From Fibrobacter sp. (lineage in GTDB: Bacteria > Fibrobacterota > Fibrobacteria > Fibrobacterales > Fibrobacteraceae): DNA of 47,678 bases. The DNA lies in assembly GCA_017965445.1 (NCBI GenBank), contig JAGCPZ010000038.1, positions 1 to 47,678 of the forward strand, given 5' to 3'. The position numbers and the translations under genes are program-made. The notes under the pieces were generated by a model, which was not told the DNA's origin, made no database searches, and saw only the letters and a program-made list of their open reading frames with translations. The first letter of the stretch is position 1. Each line of letters starts with the position of its first letter. Below are positions 1 to 8,578 of the stretch, in pieces.

Positions 1-1
1 C

Positions 2-1405
2 GCCAGCAAGGAAATGAGTTTCATCTTCAGCCCGCAGTACAAGTTCCAGACTTGGCGCAAGCTGTGGATTTACCTCGCCGAATCCGAAATGGAACTCGGC
101 CTCCCGATTACGCAGGAGCAGGTGGACGAACTGAAGGCCCACGAGAAGGACATCAACTTCGAAGTCGCTGAAGAAGAAGAAAAGCGCCGCCGTCACGACG
201 TGATGAGCCACGTCTATGCTTACGGCGTGCAGTGCCCGAAGGCCAAGGGCATCATCCACCTCGGTGCAACGTCTGCATTCGTGGGCGACAACACTGACCT
301 TATCCAGATGCAGCAGGCCATGATTCTCGTCCGCAAGCGCCTCTGCCGCGTGATGGACAAGCTTTCCAAGTTTGCGATGGAATACAAGGACATGGCCCAG
401 CTCGGTGCCACGCACTTCCAGGCTGCCCAGCTCACCACCGTCGGTAAGCGCGCTTGCCTCTGGCTCCAGGATATGCTCATCGACCTCGAAGAATTGAACT
501 TCCTCATCGAAGTGCTTCCGTTCCGCGGCGTGAAGGGCACGACCGGTACGCAGGCCAGCTTCATGGATTTGTTCAACGGCGACGAAGAAAAGATCATGGA
601 ACTTGACCGCCGCGTGACCGCCAAGGCTGGCTTCAAGCGCGTGCTCACCATCACCGGCCAGACCTACACCCGCAAGTGGGATAACCGCGTGAACCAGGTG
701 CTCAGCTCCATCGCTCAGAGTTTGCACAAGTTCGCCACCGACATGCGCCTTATGCAGGGTGTCAAAGAAGTGGAAGAACCGTTCGAAAAGACGCAGATCG
801 GCTCTAGCGCCATGGCTTACAAGCGTAACCCGATGCGCAGCGAACGCATTTGCTCCCTGGCTCGTTTCGTGATGGCCCAGGTGAACAGCACCGCCTTCAC
901 GCAGGCAACGCAGTGGTTCGAACGCACGCTCGACGATAGCGCCAATAAGCGCCTCGCCATTCCGGAAGCATTCCTCGCCATGGATGCTATGCTTATCATC
1001 GCCGAGAACGTCACCAACGGCCTCGTGGTTTATCCGAAGGTTATCGAAAAACGCATCATGGCGGAACTCCCGTTCATGGCTACCGAAAACATCATCATGG
1101 AAGGCGTCAAGAACGGTGGCGACCGTCAGGAACTCCACGAAGAAATCCGCGTGATGTCCATGGAAGCGGGCAAGGTCGTGAAGGAACAGGGCAAGGACAA
1201 CGACTTGCTCGAACGCGTCTTGAAGAACGAAAAGTTCCAGAAGCTCGGCATCACCGAAGAAAAGCTCAAAGAAATCCTCGACCTCCGCAAGTTCGTGGGC
1301 CGCGCTCCGGGACAGGTCGTGAAGTTCGTGACCGAAGAAGTCCGCCCGGCAATTGAAGCGATTCCGGATTGGAGCAATATTGACGCTGGAGAGCTGAAGG
1401 TGTAA
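2..1405 (+). CDS. purB: Adenylosuccinate lyase, 5'-truncated by window edge
   Basis: Cleaves adenylosuccinate to AMP and SAICAR to AICAR in purine synthesis. The reading frame is open to the first base of the window, where it encodes ASKEM before the first visible ATG at 14; this matches the YASPEM segment near the N-terminus of animal-type ADSL, so the true start lies upstream and the ATG at 14 is internal. The family signature [15 protein letters not shown] is intact, as are the [14 protein letters not shown] and [14 protein letters not shown] blocks. Overall the protein resembles the eukaryote-type lyase more than the B. subtilis/E. coli PurB types (from memory, not aligned). It is followed by a palindromic element and a hairpin terminator. 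Confidence 0.95.
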   Translation, partial: ASKEMSFIFSPQYKFQTWRKLWIYLAESEMELGLPITQEQVDELKAHEKDINFEVAEEEEKRRRHDVMSHVYAYGVQCPKAKGIIHLGATSAFVGDNTDLIQMQQAMILVRKRLCRVMDKLSKFAMEYKDMAQLGATHFQAAQLTTVGKRACLWLQDMLIDLEELNFLIEVLPFRGVKGTTGTQASFMDLFNGDEEKIMELDRRVTAKAGFKRVLTITGQTYTRKWDNRVNQVLSSIAQSLHKFATDMRLMQGVKEVEEPFEKTQIGSSAMAYKRNPMRSERICSLARFVMAQVNSTAFTQATQWFERTLDDSANKRLAIPEAFLAMDAMLIIAENVTNGLVVYPKVIEKRIMAELPFMATENIIMEGVKNGGDRQELHEEIRVMSMEAGKVVKEQGKDNDLLERVLKNEKFQKLGITEEKLKEILDLRKFVGRAPGQVVKFVTEEVRPAIEAIPDWSNIDAGELKV

Positions 1406-1510
1406 AATTCGCCGATAAACTTCGCATTACTTCCTCTCGGCAAGGCTCACGTACATTTTAGTACGCTACGCCTTTCCGTTCGTCGTCCTGCTCGTTTCTA
1501 GGCGAATTTT
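1404..1510. repeat. Large nested palindromic element after purB
   Basis: Perfect 10-bp arms AAAATTCGCC (1404-1413) and GGCGAATTTT (1501-1510) enclose about 87 bp. The centre holds further nested pairs: AAGGC/GCCTT (1442-1446 and 1470-1474) and CGTAC/GTACG (1450-1454 and 1461-1465) around an ATTTTA loop. The left arm begins inside the purB stop codon. It has no ORF and no transposase. It looks like a REP/MITE-type unit, but only one copy is visible here. Confidence 0.6.
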
Positions 1511-1539
1511 GTTTATTGATCCCTTTGGATGATAACTTT

Positions 1540-1576
1540 GAGAACTTTGTTTCGTACTCCATAAGTTCTCTTTTTT
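1540..1576 (+). terminator. Rho-independent terminator of purB
   Basis: GAGAACTT (1540-1547) pairs with AAGTTCTC (1563-1570), followed directly by six T residues. The T run is on the plus strand, so it serves purB. Confidence 0.7.
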
Positions 1577-1641
1577 AGAATATCTGAACATATTCAAGCG
1601 AGTATATATTTTTTACGATTTTAGGGTGAGTAATGAGGGAC

Positions 1642-2481
1642 TTAATCTAAAAGGTCTGGTAAGCCGGGCCTGTTAACCCCGAGGATGATTCCCCTCATCT
1701 GCATTTTTTGGGCTGTTTCCAAATCACAAACAGCCAAGACTACGGAGCGGTCTATATAGGCTTCCTTGCAACCAAGTTCCAAAGCCATGCTTTTACAACC
1801 AAAGACTTTGTCATCACAGTACATCTCCAGATCAAGAGTATGGTCCTCGTTCAGGTCTGACTCACTTACAATCGTTCTTCGATGGCCTGCCGTATCCGGA
1901 TAGAAAGCGTTAAAGAAGTCAGGCACGTTGGCCTTGAGCTGAGCCTTGGTGATAGGGACTGTCGCATGCACGGATTCAGCATCTATATCGCCATGTCTGC
2001 CTACAAATTCGCGGTTGTATATGCCTAAGGATGCTAGCTGGTTTATGTGTGTCATGGTGAGCCCGCCCGGATTGCGTAACAAATAGAAATCCCCGTAAAA
2101 AGATTCCGTAGAATCGCTTCCGTCGTAGGCCCCGATAATCTGGCAACCACCATACACATTGAAACGGTAGTAATGCGACGAATCAGCCAATCTTTCGTTC
2201 ATGCCTACAGGGCATTCCTCTTCAACAAAGTTGGCGCATCTCCCGGTTTCGGGATTGCAGGCTTCGGCAATGTCGCAGAGTTCAGACCGGCAAATGCAGG
2301 CTCCATACAGGAATTTTCCTCCAGATGCGGTGCAGGAATCTTCAAAAAATTCCGGAATGGCCGGAAATTCGCTATTGGACGACTGGGTCGGATTATCTGA
2401 AGCATTGCTTACGTCGTCGCTTGAACAAGCAACAAGGCAGACTAATGCTACGGAAAGCAGAAATCCATATTTATTCTTCAT
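1642..2481 (-). CDS. Hypothetical lipoprotein with Cys-rich and Ser-rich N-terminal part
   Basis: A 279-residue predicted lipoprotein. The signal peptide MKNKYGFLLSVALVCLVAC ends in a good lipobox (LVAC), followed by a short Asp/Ser/Asn linker. Residues about 50-90 carry many cysteines (C-T-A-S-G-G-K, GACICRSELCD, CNPETGRC, EECPVG), suggesting a small disulfide-bonded module. The C-terminal part is a mixed domain with more cysteines (YCDDKVFGCKS, LGCKEAY, AVCDLE). The start at 2481 was chosen over the upstream 2541 ATG because AGGAAA precedes it at good spacing and the signal peptide begins there. I do not recognise the C-terminal fold. It is likely anchored in the outer membrane or periplasm. 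Confidence 0.75.
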   Translation of the reverse strand: MKNKYGFLLSVALVCLVACSSDDVSNASDNPTQSSNSEFPAIPEFFEDSCTASGGKFLYGACICRSELCDIAEACNPETGRCANFVEEECPVGMNERLADSSHYYRFNVYGGCQIIGAYDGSDSTESFYGDFYLLRNPGGLTMTHINQLASLGIYNREFVGRHGDIDAESVHATVPITKAQLKANVPDFFNAFYPDTAGHRRTIVSESDLNEDHTLDLEMYCDDKVFGCKSMALELGCKEAYIDRSVVLAVCDLETAQKMQMRGIILGVNRPGLPDLLD

Positions 2482-2662
2482 TTTATTTCCTCTTATGTCA
2501 AGGAATATAATTTTTTTCAAAAAAATGCACCACGCCTGCAATATGGTACAAAAGCCTTTTTTAATTTTTTTTTCGTACTGAATCGCCTGGTATCGCTTTT
2601 TTAAGCCCTTTTGACCGTTTGTGCGCAGATATACTTATATTAGGCGTATAGGGAGAACTGAT

Positions 2663-3026
2663 ATGGACATCCAGAAAAGCAAAGTTGAAAAGAATTGCGA
2701 ATGGTCTGCTGCGGTCGTGAAAGGGCTTGCAGTGACTTTGGGTATGTCCGCACTAGTTTTCGTTAGAGGGGTGTGCGAATAATGCCGTGAAAACGAACAA
2801 TGATTTGGCCGCGTCGATTCCGCCGTCGTCTTCTTCGGTGTTGTCAAGTTCTTCAATGTCCGATTCGATTTCTAGTTCATCGAGTAACGATTCTGATAAC
2901 ATAATTGAGATGATTGAAAAAGAAGATGTTCAAAAATGGCTTAGTGAATCTGTCATCTCTGTGAAAGATACGGAGGATTTTAAAAAGATTGATTGTATGA
3001 AAAATGTGGACTATGTAGGAGTTTAA
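2663..3026 (+). pseudogene. Frameshifted Ser-rich lipoprotein, distant relative of the precursors at 43-45 kb
   Basis: The first frame (2663-2782, 39 codons) starts MDIQKSKVEKN and runs into a hydrophobic stretch (VVKGLAVTLGMSALVFV), then stops. The next frame takes over at once and reads CANNAVKTNNDLAAS followed by poly-Ser to a stop at 3026. Removing one G from the GGGG run at 2768-2771 joins the frames and places a Cys right after the hydrophobic segment, as a lipobox would. The N-terminus resembles the M-K/N-I-E-K-K-K-V leaders of the three precursors at 43131-45170, but the C-terminus lacks their SMVTT motif. It could be a true pseudogene, a phase-variable gene or a sequencing error. Confidence 0.55.
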
Positions 3027-3123
3027 AGTATGACATTTTGTTGTACTTATTGAACTTCTTCAAGAGCGCAACTGCTTTCACGAATTAAAAAAGCAAAAGT
3101 CGAATGTCGCGAATTATGAAATG

Positions 3124-3149
3124 AAAAAAACGAGTCCTTGCGGGCTCGT
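3124..3149 (-). terminator. Strong hairpin terminator of the 19-aa gene
   Basis: ACGAGTCC (3130-3137) pairs with GGGCTCGT (3142-3149) over a 4-nt loop (one G-T pair). Read on the minus strand it is followed by seven T residues. It lies 23 bases past the stop of the mini-gene and may also stop plus-strand transcription from the upstream relic. Confidence 0.7.
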
Positions 3150-3171
3150 TCTTTTGCTTTGCTGTAATATT

Positions 3172-3231
3172 TTAAGGCTTGTACGGCGGGATGTAATCAT
3201 CGCCATCGTTGCTTCGGCTTGGTAAATCCAT
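3172..3231 (-). CDS. Putative 19-residue small protein
   Basis: A 20-codon minus-strand frame encodes MDLPSRSNDGDDYIPPYKP. It is preceded by AAAGGAGT, a near-perfect Shine-Dalgarno, five bases before ATG, and followed by a strong hairpin with a T tract. It has no signal peptide or membrane segment; it is acidic in the middle with a Pro/Tyr-rich tail. I do not recognise it. The ribosome site and dedicated terminator argue for a real expressed unit, either a microprotein or a small RNA with an incidental frame. Confidence 0.5.
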   Translation of the reverse strand: MDLPSRSNDGDDYIPPYKP

Positions 3232-3371
3232 AATCACTCCTTTTTTGCGAAAAATATATGTAGTTTAGGGAATGCTTAGTTGTGAAATTTGTCACATTGT
3301 GATTTTGTTCACTTTTGAAAAAATGCGTTTTTTTTTGTGTTTTCTTCAATAAAATGGTTTATTTTAATTTT

Positions 3372-4226
3372 ATGGAGAAAATAAACTTATCAGAATGGAC
3401 GATGTTCAGCAATCGCCATAATTCCGAGAATTTCAACAGTCCGGATGGCAGGTGGATGCTGAAATTGGGGTTTCCTGGTTTCTGTTCGACGAAAGAAGAA
3501 TTGCTTCGCGAGCAGGATATTTGCCGGAAAGTGGTTTCGCTAGGAATTCCGACGCCGCAAGTGGGCGAAATTGTCGAACAGGACGGTCGTTTGGGCCTAA
3601 TTTACGAGCGCATCGTGGGGAAGCGTTCGATTTCGAAGTGCGTGGGCGAAAATCCGGAACATCTTGAGGAATTCATCCAGTTTTTTGCGGAACATTGCAA
3701 AAAGCTGCATTCTACGTCGTGCATTCCTGGCACGTTCCAAGATGCGGAGGAAAAGTATTCGCGATTGCTCGAACAATCCAAGATGTTCCCCGAGAATGTC
3801 AAGGAATTTGCGCGTAAACTCATCAAGGAAACGCCTAAAGTTTCTCGGTGCCTGCATGGGGATTTGCAGACGGGCAACTTGATTGTCAATGACGATGGCG
3901 CGTACTTTATCGATTTGGGGGAATTTGCCTGTGGCAACCCGCTTTACGATTTAGGGTGCTATTATTATTTCTGTCATTATTTGCCGGATGATTTTCTTTT
4001 GGCGACGCATTACATGAATGCGGCGATGATGCGCAAGTGCTGGGATGTTTTTGCGAAGTTTTATTTTGGTGCGGACACGCTTGAAGAATTGGCTATGGTC
4101 GATGCTCAGGTCAAGCCGTATGTGCTTTTCCCGATTCTCGATTTTGAGCATTTGCTGGCGGAAAGCGAAAATTTAAAATACCTGGAAATGAACTTCCAGG
4201 TAGCAAAGAAAGATTTAGGTTTTTAG
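3372..4226 (+). CDS. Aminoglycoside phosphotransferase-like kinase (Fibrobacter paralogous family)
   Basis: A 284-residue small-molecule kinase fold protein of the APH/choline-kinase superfamily. The catalytic loop HGDLQTGNLIV and the Mg-binding IDLGEFACGNPLYDLG are intact, so it is probably active, but the substrate is unknown and drug resistance should not be assumed. It appears to belong to the family I remember as TIGR02172, described as a Fibrobacter succinogenes paralogous family. The start at 3372 (MEKINLSEW) was preferred to 3315 because the family normally begins close to this segment and the extra 19 residues are Phe/Cys-rich and unlike a domain. No strong ribosome site precedes either ATG. 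Confidence 0.8.
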   Translation: MEKINLSEWTMFSNRHNSENFNSPDGRWMLKLGFPGFCSTKEELLREQDICRKVVSLGIPTPQVGEIVEQDGRLGLIYERIVGKRSISKCVGENPEHLEEFIQFFAEHCKKLHSTSCIPGTFQDAEEKYSRLLEQSKMFPENVKEFARKLIKETPKVSRCLHGDLQTGNLIVNDDGAYFIDLGEFACGNPLYDLGCYYYFCHYLPDDFLLATHYMNAAMMRKCWDVFAKFYFGADTLEELAMVDAQVKPYVLFPILDFEHLLAESENLKYLEMNFQVAKKDLGF

Positions 4227-4232
4227 TCGAGT

Positions 4233-5600
4233 TTATTCGCTAATCCCGTAGAGCCGGTTGTGGGCGAGGCAGTCGGCAAGTTTTTTGTATTCCGTGACAA
4301 ACGCTTCGTGGGCGGGGGAGTCGCCGAGTGCTTTGTAGAGGGCACTGGAAAGCGTTCCGCGTTCGAGCATTTTTTCCATAAAGCTTTGCGAGACTTCGGT
4401 GAGGTCATTTTTCACGACGCTGTAGATGTGTTTCCAGAGGTCGCCTGCAGTAATTGGGGCGGCTTTTTTGTGATCGTTGTTGGTTGCGTCTGCGAAATCT
4501 ATGCCAAATACGGAGAGATATTCCGGCCAGTCGATGACTGCGTTCTCGGCGTCTTTTGTGGTTTTGGCGAGGAGCTCGGCGAGGCGTGTCGTGTCGAAGT
4601 TGCGCAAGAATTCGCGGTATTCCTTGAGCGTGTGCGGCACGGATTTTGCGGCGGAGTCGGCGCTGGCAACGGTGGCGGAACTGCTCGCGGCTTCCGGGGA
4701 TGCGGCAGCGCTGAAACTGCCCGCAAACTTGCCGTTCACAATGGCCTTGAGTGTTGCGATTTCGAGTTCGACGATGGCGATATCGGCACTCGGGCATTCC
4801 TGAATATCGACGAGGCGAATTTCGATCGCTCCGCGGTCAAAGCGGGCGATAGCGCCACGGCTATTCAAGAAGAAATGATTGAGCAAGTGTTCGGTATCGT
4901 ACGGGGCAATTGCGGCTTTCACCTTGTCAAAAATCATCTTGTTGTATTCGTCGTAGCTGTACGCCTGTTCCGGGATGACTTGCCCCGTGATTTCAGGGAC
5001 TTTGTCCTGGTTGTGGCGGTAAACTTCGATGCGGGCGTCGCGGTAGCCGGTGTATTTGCCGTCGAGATACGGGCTGCTGGCGGCAATGGCGGGAATCAAC
5101 GGCAATAGCAAACGGATGGCCGCATGGAGCTCGCCAAATTCTTCGTCCCCGTCGAAGGATAGGTTCAGGTGCGTGCTTTGCAGGTTTGCCCAGCCGTGGC
5201 CCTTGCAGTTGAAAATGCGGTCGTAGGTCTGGTAAATGTCGAGGCAATCGTACGGCCAGAGCTTCATTTCTGCCGGGTCCATGAACGGGTGGCATGCGCT
5301 TGGCAAAAGCATGGCGTTGATTTTTTCGAGCTTTTTGTTGGCGCGACGAATTTCGTGGAAGAAACGTTTGCCAAGCCCGTCAAATGTAGATTTCGGGTGA
5401 GCGCACTTGAATTCCAGCACGTGGCTTACAAGTTCGTTCGAAAGTCCGATGTCGTCGTATTCCACATCGGAAAGCTGATTGCCGTCTTTGTCTTTTCCGA
5501 GGGGAACATCGGCACGCGGCAGCACGTTCAGGGTGTCGCGATCGACAATCATGAATTCCATTTCGACGCCGAAGCGTTCCCAAATTTTAAATTGTTCCAT
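4233..5600 (-). CDS. GCS2-type glutamate-cysteine ligase / carboxylate-amine ligase
   Basis: A 455-residue ATP-dependent amidoligase of the glutamine-synthetase fold. The N-terminal GVEMEFMIVD strand, the central NLQSTHLNLSF segment and ARFDRGAIEIRLVD are typical of the GCS2 (YbdK-like) family, which joins a carboxylate to an amine. The gene lies downstream of a RimK-type ATP-grasp gene on the same strand, a pairing known from comparative genomics of peptide or amino-acid ligase systems; the product is not known. The start at 5600 is preceded by AAGGA nine bases upstream; an upstream in-frame ATG at 5627 lies in the flanking repeat and is less likely. It converges tail to tail with the kinase gene, six bases apart. 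Residues about 300-320 are Ala/Ser-rich, perhaps an inserted linker. Confidence 0.8.
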   Translation of the reverse strand: MEQFKIWERFGVEMEFMIVDRDTLNVLPRADVPLGKDKDGNQLSDVEYDDIGLSNELVSHVLEFKCAHPKSTFDGLGKRFFHEIRRANKKLEKINAMLLPSACHPFMDPAEMKLWPYDCLDIYQTYDRIFNCKGHGWANLQSTHLNLSFDGDEEFGELHAAIRLLLPLIPAIAASSPYLDGKYTGYRDARIEVYRHNQDKVPEITGQVIPEQAYSYDEYNKMIFDKVKAAIAPYDTEHLLNHFFLNSRGAIARFDRGAIEIRLVDIQECPSADIAIVELEIATLKAIVNGKFAGSFSAAASPEAASSSATVASADSAAKSVPHTLKEYREFLRNFDTTRLAELLAKTTKDAENAVIDWPEYLSVFGIDFADATNNDHKKAAPITAGDLWKHIYSVVKNDLTEVSQSFMEKMLERGTLSSALYKALGDSPAHEAFVTEYKKLADCLAHNRLYGISE

Positions 5601-5622
5601 AGTATAAATCCTTGCTACTCTC

Positions 5623-5705
5623 GTCATCCTGACCCTGTAAGGGGAAGGATCCAGTGAAGTCTTGTAATGTCCTGGATTCTTCGAGGCTTTGCCTCTCAGA
5701 ATGAC
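5623..5705. repeat. Interspersed palindrome, GTCATCCTGA...TCAGAATGAC type, copy 1
   Basis: The ends GTCATCCTGA and TCAGAATGAC are inverted repeats with one mismatch. Inside them AAGGATCCAG and CTGGATTCTT form a second pair. The 83-bp unit is non-coding and can fold into a long hairpin. A longer copy with the same ends lies at 45315-45475. It sits between the two amidoligase genes. Confidence 0.7.
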
Positions 5706-5739
5706 GTTAAGCAGTTTTCTCTTATCCGTTATAGGTCGG

Positions 5740-5850
5740 TCGCCAAGGCTCCCTTTGAGTTTTTAGTTTGGCGCCATAGGCGCGATTATTATAAAGCTCA
5801 AAGGACCGTAGGTCCGCGCTCATACCTCAGAGCGACCTTTAGTCGCGTGC
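5740..5850. repeat. Multi-hairpin intergenic structure between the amidoligase genes
   Basis: A series of small inverted repeats: CCCTTTGAG paired with CTCAAAGG farther along, GCGCC-ATA-GGCGC, GGACC-GTA-GGTCC, CGCTC...GAGCG and GCGAC-CTTTA-GTCGC. It has no ORF. It may stabilise or process the mRNA between the ATP-grasp gene and the ligase gene. Confidence 0.45.
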
Positions 5851-5856
5851 TCACTC

Positions 5857-7359
5857 CTACAAAAACATTTCCCTCTCGTGTTGCATCACTTTCTGTTGTG
5901 CTGCGTTTTGGCGGTCTTCGATGCGGTGACGCAAGCTCCTCATGATGGCGAGATAAATCTTCTTTTTGCCGACAAGGTCTTCGATGCCGTGGTCGATACT
6001 CGGATTGTCATTCACTTCAATCACAACCGGGTGGCCGTTGATTTCCTTGAGATCTACACCGTAAAGCCCGTTACCGATAAGGCTTGCGACGCGGAGAGCT
6101 GTCTTCACGATGCCGTGGGGGACGCTTTCAATGGGGAGGCAATCCCATTTGCCGCAGACTTCGTTCTTGTCCTTGCTATCCCAGTTGTAGATTTGCCAGT
6201 GGTCCTTCGCCATGTAGTATTTGCAGGCAAAGAGAGGCTTTCCGTCGAGAATGCCGATTCTCCAGTCGAATTCCGTGGGCGTAAATTCCTGCGCGATGAG
6301 CAAATCGCTATGCTCGAACATCGTGTCGAGAATCTTTTCAAGTTCTTCCTTGTTGTTCGCTTTCTTGACGCCCATACTGAAACTGGAATCCGGAGTCTTG
6401 ATGACCATCGGAAATCCGATTTCTTTGGCGAGCGTGTGGCGGTTTTCACTGTGGGCGATTATTGTTTTTGGGGCTGGAATTTTCCCGACCGTCATCAGTT
6501 CTTGTAGATAAACTTTGTTAGAGCAACGCAGAATGCTGTCGGGATCGTCGATGACGGCGATGCCTTCGCTCTGGGCGCGGCGTGCAAACGCATACGTGTG
6601 ATGGTTGACATTCGTCGTTTCGCGGATGAAGATGGCGTCGAATTCACCTACGCGGTGGTAGTCCGTCTTGGTAATCATCTCTACGCGGAAACCGGTGTCT
6701 TGCGCGGCTTCGATGAACAGCTGGATGGCTTCCTTGTTGCTCGGCGGCTCGACCTCTTCGGGGTTCGTCAGAATGCCCAAGTCATAGACGTACTCTTCGG
6801 TCTTCGGCGAAACGAAACGCTCTTTCTGGAAGTATTCAATGGCAAACTGGTCCACCATCTCCTTGTGCGTCTCCGGAATTTCGTCAACGCTGATGGGGCG
6901 GATGGACTGGATAAACCATTTCTGCTTAAAGACGAACTTGGCGCGAAGCAACGGGGCCTGGAACACACGGTAGAGGGCCTGCGAAAGCTCTAGGTATTGC
7001 GGGCTCACATTCTGCCCGAAGTAAATCGAAAGCACAAATTCTGTGCCTGTCAGCTTGCGAAGGCTCTTCTGAATAAGCTCGTCTATATCGTCGCTGATGA
7101 TTTTCACGACAGCCGGGGCCTTGAAGTCGCGGATGTTCTTGACATTCGGGATGACCTTGTGGCCGCGAGCTTCGGCAAGCAGACTCACATAATAGCCCTT
7201 GCTTTGGTAACTGTAATCGCGGCACAGGTTAAAGACGCGGACGTTTTTCTGTGTTGTGAATTCTGGATTAGTAAGATAATCTTTGGCCGAGACGATTTCG
7301 GCTTCGGGGATGTGAAACTTCCAGTTCTTTGGAGTGTTCACGACAATGATTTTTTTCAT
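5857..7359 (-). CDS. RimK family ATP-grasp ligase with N-terminal RLAN-like domain
   Basis: A 500-residue cytoplasmic protein. Residues 1-200 resemble the RimK-like ATP-grasp N-terminal (RLAN) domain. Residues about 205-470 form an ATP-grasp ligase: VIDDPDSILRCSNKVYLQEL, FPMVIKTPDSSFSMGVKKA (nucleotide-binding lysine), LIAQEFTPTEFDWRIGILDG and the metal-binding VIEVNDNPSIDHG. Such enzymes form amide bonds between a carboxylate and an amino acid. The downstream GCS2-type ligase on the same strand suggests a shared pathway, possibly a glutamyl-peptide or a modified protein tail. The genes are separated by about 256 bp of palindromic repeats, so they may be one operon or two. No clear Shine-Dalgarno is seen before ATG. 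Confidence 0.82.
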   Translation of the reverse strand: MKKIIVVNTPKNWKFHIPEAEIVSAKDYLTNPEFTTQKNVRVFNLCRDYSYQSKGYYVSLLAEARGHKVIPNVKNIRDFKAPAVVKIISDDIDELIQKSLRKLTGTEFVLSIYFGQNVSPQYLELSQALYRVFQAPLLRAKFVFKQKWFIQSIRPISVDEIPETHKEMVDQFAIEYFQKERFVSPKTEEYVYDLGILTNPEEVEPPSNKEAIQLFIEAAQDTGFRVEMITKTDYHRVGEFDAIFIRETTNVNHHTYAFARRAQSEGIAVIDDPDSILRCSNKVYLQELMTVGKIPAPKTIIAHSENRHTLAKEIGFPMVIKTPDSSFSMGVKKANNKEELEKILDTMFEHSDLLIAQEFTPTEFDWRIGILDGKPLFACKYYMAKDHWQIYNWDSKDKNEVCGKWDCLPIESVPHGIVKTALRVASLIGNGLYGVDLKEINGHPVVIEVNDNPSIDHGIEDLVGKKKIYLAIMRSLRHRIEDRQNAAQQKVMQHEREMFL

Positions 7360-7506
7360 AATGATTGCACGTGTGGCGTCTTCGAAAATGAAGTTGCGTC
7401 GTGCGTGCCAAAAACCTCTTTGTTTTTTGACAATATAAAGATAGAATCAATATTTCAAAAAATGTAAAAATATTCGAAAAAAAGTAATCAATCCGTGTTT
7501 TTTCGC

Positions 7507-7532
7507 AAAAAAAACGTGCGTTGCCGCACGTT
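7507..7532 (-). terminator. Terminator of the M23 peptidase gene
   Basis: AACGTGCG (7513-7520) and CGCACGTT (7525-7532) form a perfect 8-bp stem with a TTGC loop. The minus-strand transcript continues into a run of T residues. It lies 36 bases past the stop of the 7568-8578 gene. Confidence 0.8.
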
Positions 7533-7567
7533 GGATTTTTTCACAAGACTCTAAGTTCTTAACAAGG

Positions 7568-8578
7568 CTACGAGCAGCGGAGAACCTGTCCCGGACGAAT
7601 ACTGTTCGACTTGAGGTTGTTCAAGCGCTTGATGTGTTCGATGGTCGTTCCGTACTTATGAGCAATCTTTCCGAGGCAATCGCCACGACGGACTTTGTGG
7701 AACCTAGTCTTGCCGATTTCCTTCTGGAATGCAGTCTCGACGTTTTCAAGCTGGTCTGTATCGATCGTGATAGAAACGTCCCTAAAGGTTCCTTCTTCAA
7801 AGTCAAAAACTGTTTCAGGATTGATATAGACACCATTGTAGCGCATTTCGAAATGCAAGTGAGCACCGAACGATCTGCCGGAGTTTCCGCCAATGCCAAT
7901 GACATCGCCGGCCTGCAGTTCGTCGCCGACATTGACCTTCCAGCGTTCGAGATGGGCGTAAAGCGTTGTAAGACCGTTCCCGTGGTCGAGGATGACATAG
8001 CGGCCGTAGCCCCTGCGGCGACCTTGGTTGCGAACCTTGACGACCTTGCCTGCAAAAGCGGCGACGATGGTCCTTCCTTCGCCATGGCAGAGTCCGAGAT
8101 CGACACCGCGGTGCATGCGACGGTGCTTACGCGGCCCATAATGGCCTGCAATGCGGCGGCTTTCCGTCGGGATGATAGCCGTTGTCATATCAAGGATGAG
8201 CAACTTGGCAGGTGCTCCCGTAGAGGCGGAATCCGTAGTCGCTTTGATATCGGCTTCGGCTTCGGCATATTCGCGGGCGGCTTCTTCTGTATCGAGATTT
8301 TCGCTTTCGTCGTTCTTTGAAGACGCGCTTACTTTCGCTTTGCGGGCCTTTGATTTTTTATTGCTGAAAAAATTGCTTTCTTTGCTGTATAACTTTCCGA
8401 CAGATGGCACCTCGGCTTCTGGAGTCAAGTCATTGCCCTGAATTCCATCGAGAGGCTGTTTCAATTCCGTGTTTCTAGAGTCAACTAGGCGAGGAACAAT
8501 TTTTCCGGTCATGTCGTCATCTTTCGCGAAGAGGGCGATAGGCAGGATTCCTGCAATGAGTATCGTTTTAAGCTTCAT
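7568..8578 (-). CDS. Secreted M23 family metallopeptidase with C-terminal LysM
   Basis: A 336-residue cell-wall peptidase or peptidase-like regulator. The signal peptide MKLKTILIAGILPIALFA is followed by a charged low-complexity spacer (residues 20-125). The M23/LytM domain covers about 140-265 and keeps all zinc ligands: HRGVD (H156, D160) and HLHFE (H240, H242). A LysM domain at about 292-336 (RRGDCLGKIAHKYG, then RPGQVLRC) should bind peptidoglycan. The LytM core is probably catalytic because the motif set is complete. It likely acts in the periplasm on peptide cross-links during growth or division. It is monocistronic with its own terminator. An N-acetylmuramidase role is not supported. 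Confidence 0.88.
   Translation of the reverse strand: MKLKTILIAGILPIALFAKDDDMTGKIVPRLVDSRNTELKQPLDGIQGNDLTPEAEVPSVGKLYSKESNFFSNKKSKARKAKVSASSKNDESENLDTEEAAREYAEAEADIKATTDSASTGAPAKLLILDMTTAIIPTESRRIAGHYGPRKHRRMHRGVDLGLCHGEGRTIVAAFAGKVVKVRNQGRRRGYGRYVILDHGNGLTTLYAHLERWKVNVGDELQAGDVIGIGGNSGRSFGAHLHFEMRYNGVYINPETVFDFEEGTFRDVSITIDTDQLENVETAFQKEIGKTRFHKVRRGDCLGKIAHKYGTTIEHIKRLNNLKSNSIRPGQVLRCS

Noticed and set aside
3372..4226. Antibiotic-resistance aminoglycoside phosphotransferase
   Set aside because: The fold is shared with many non-resistance kinases and the gene belongs to a species-specific paralogous family; nothing indicates drug resistance.
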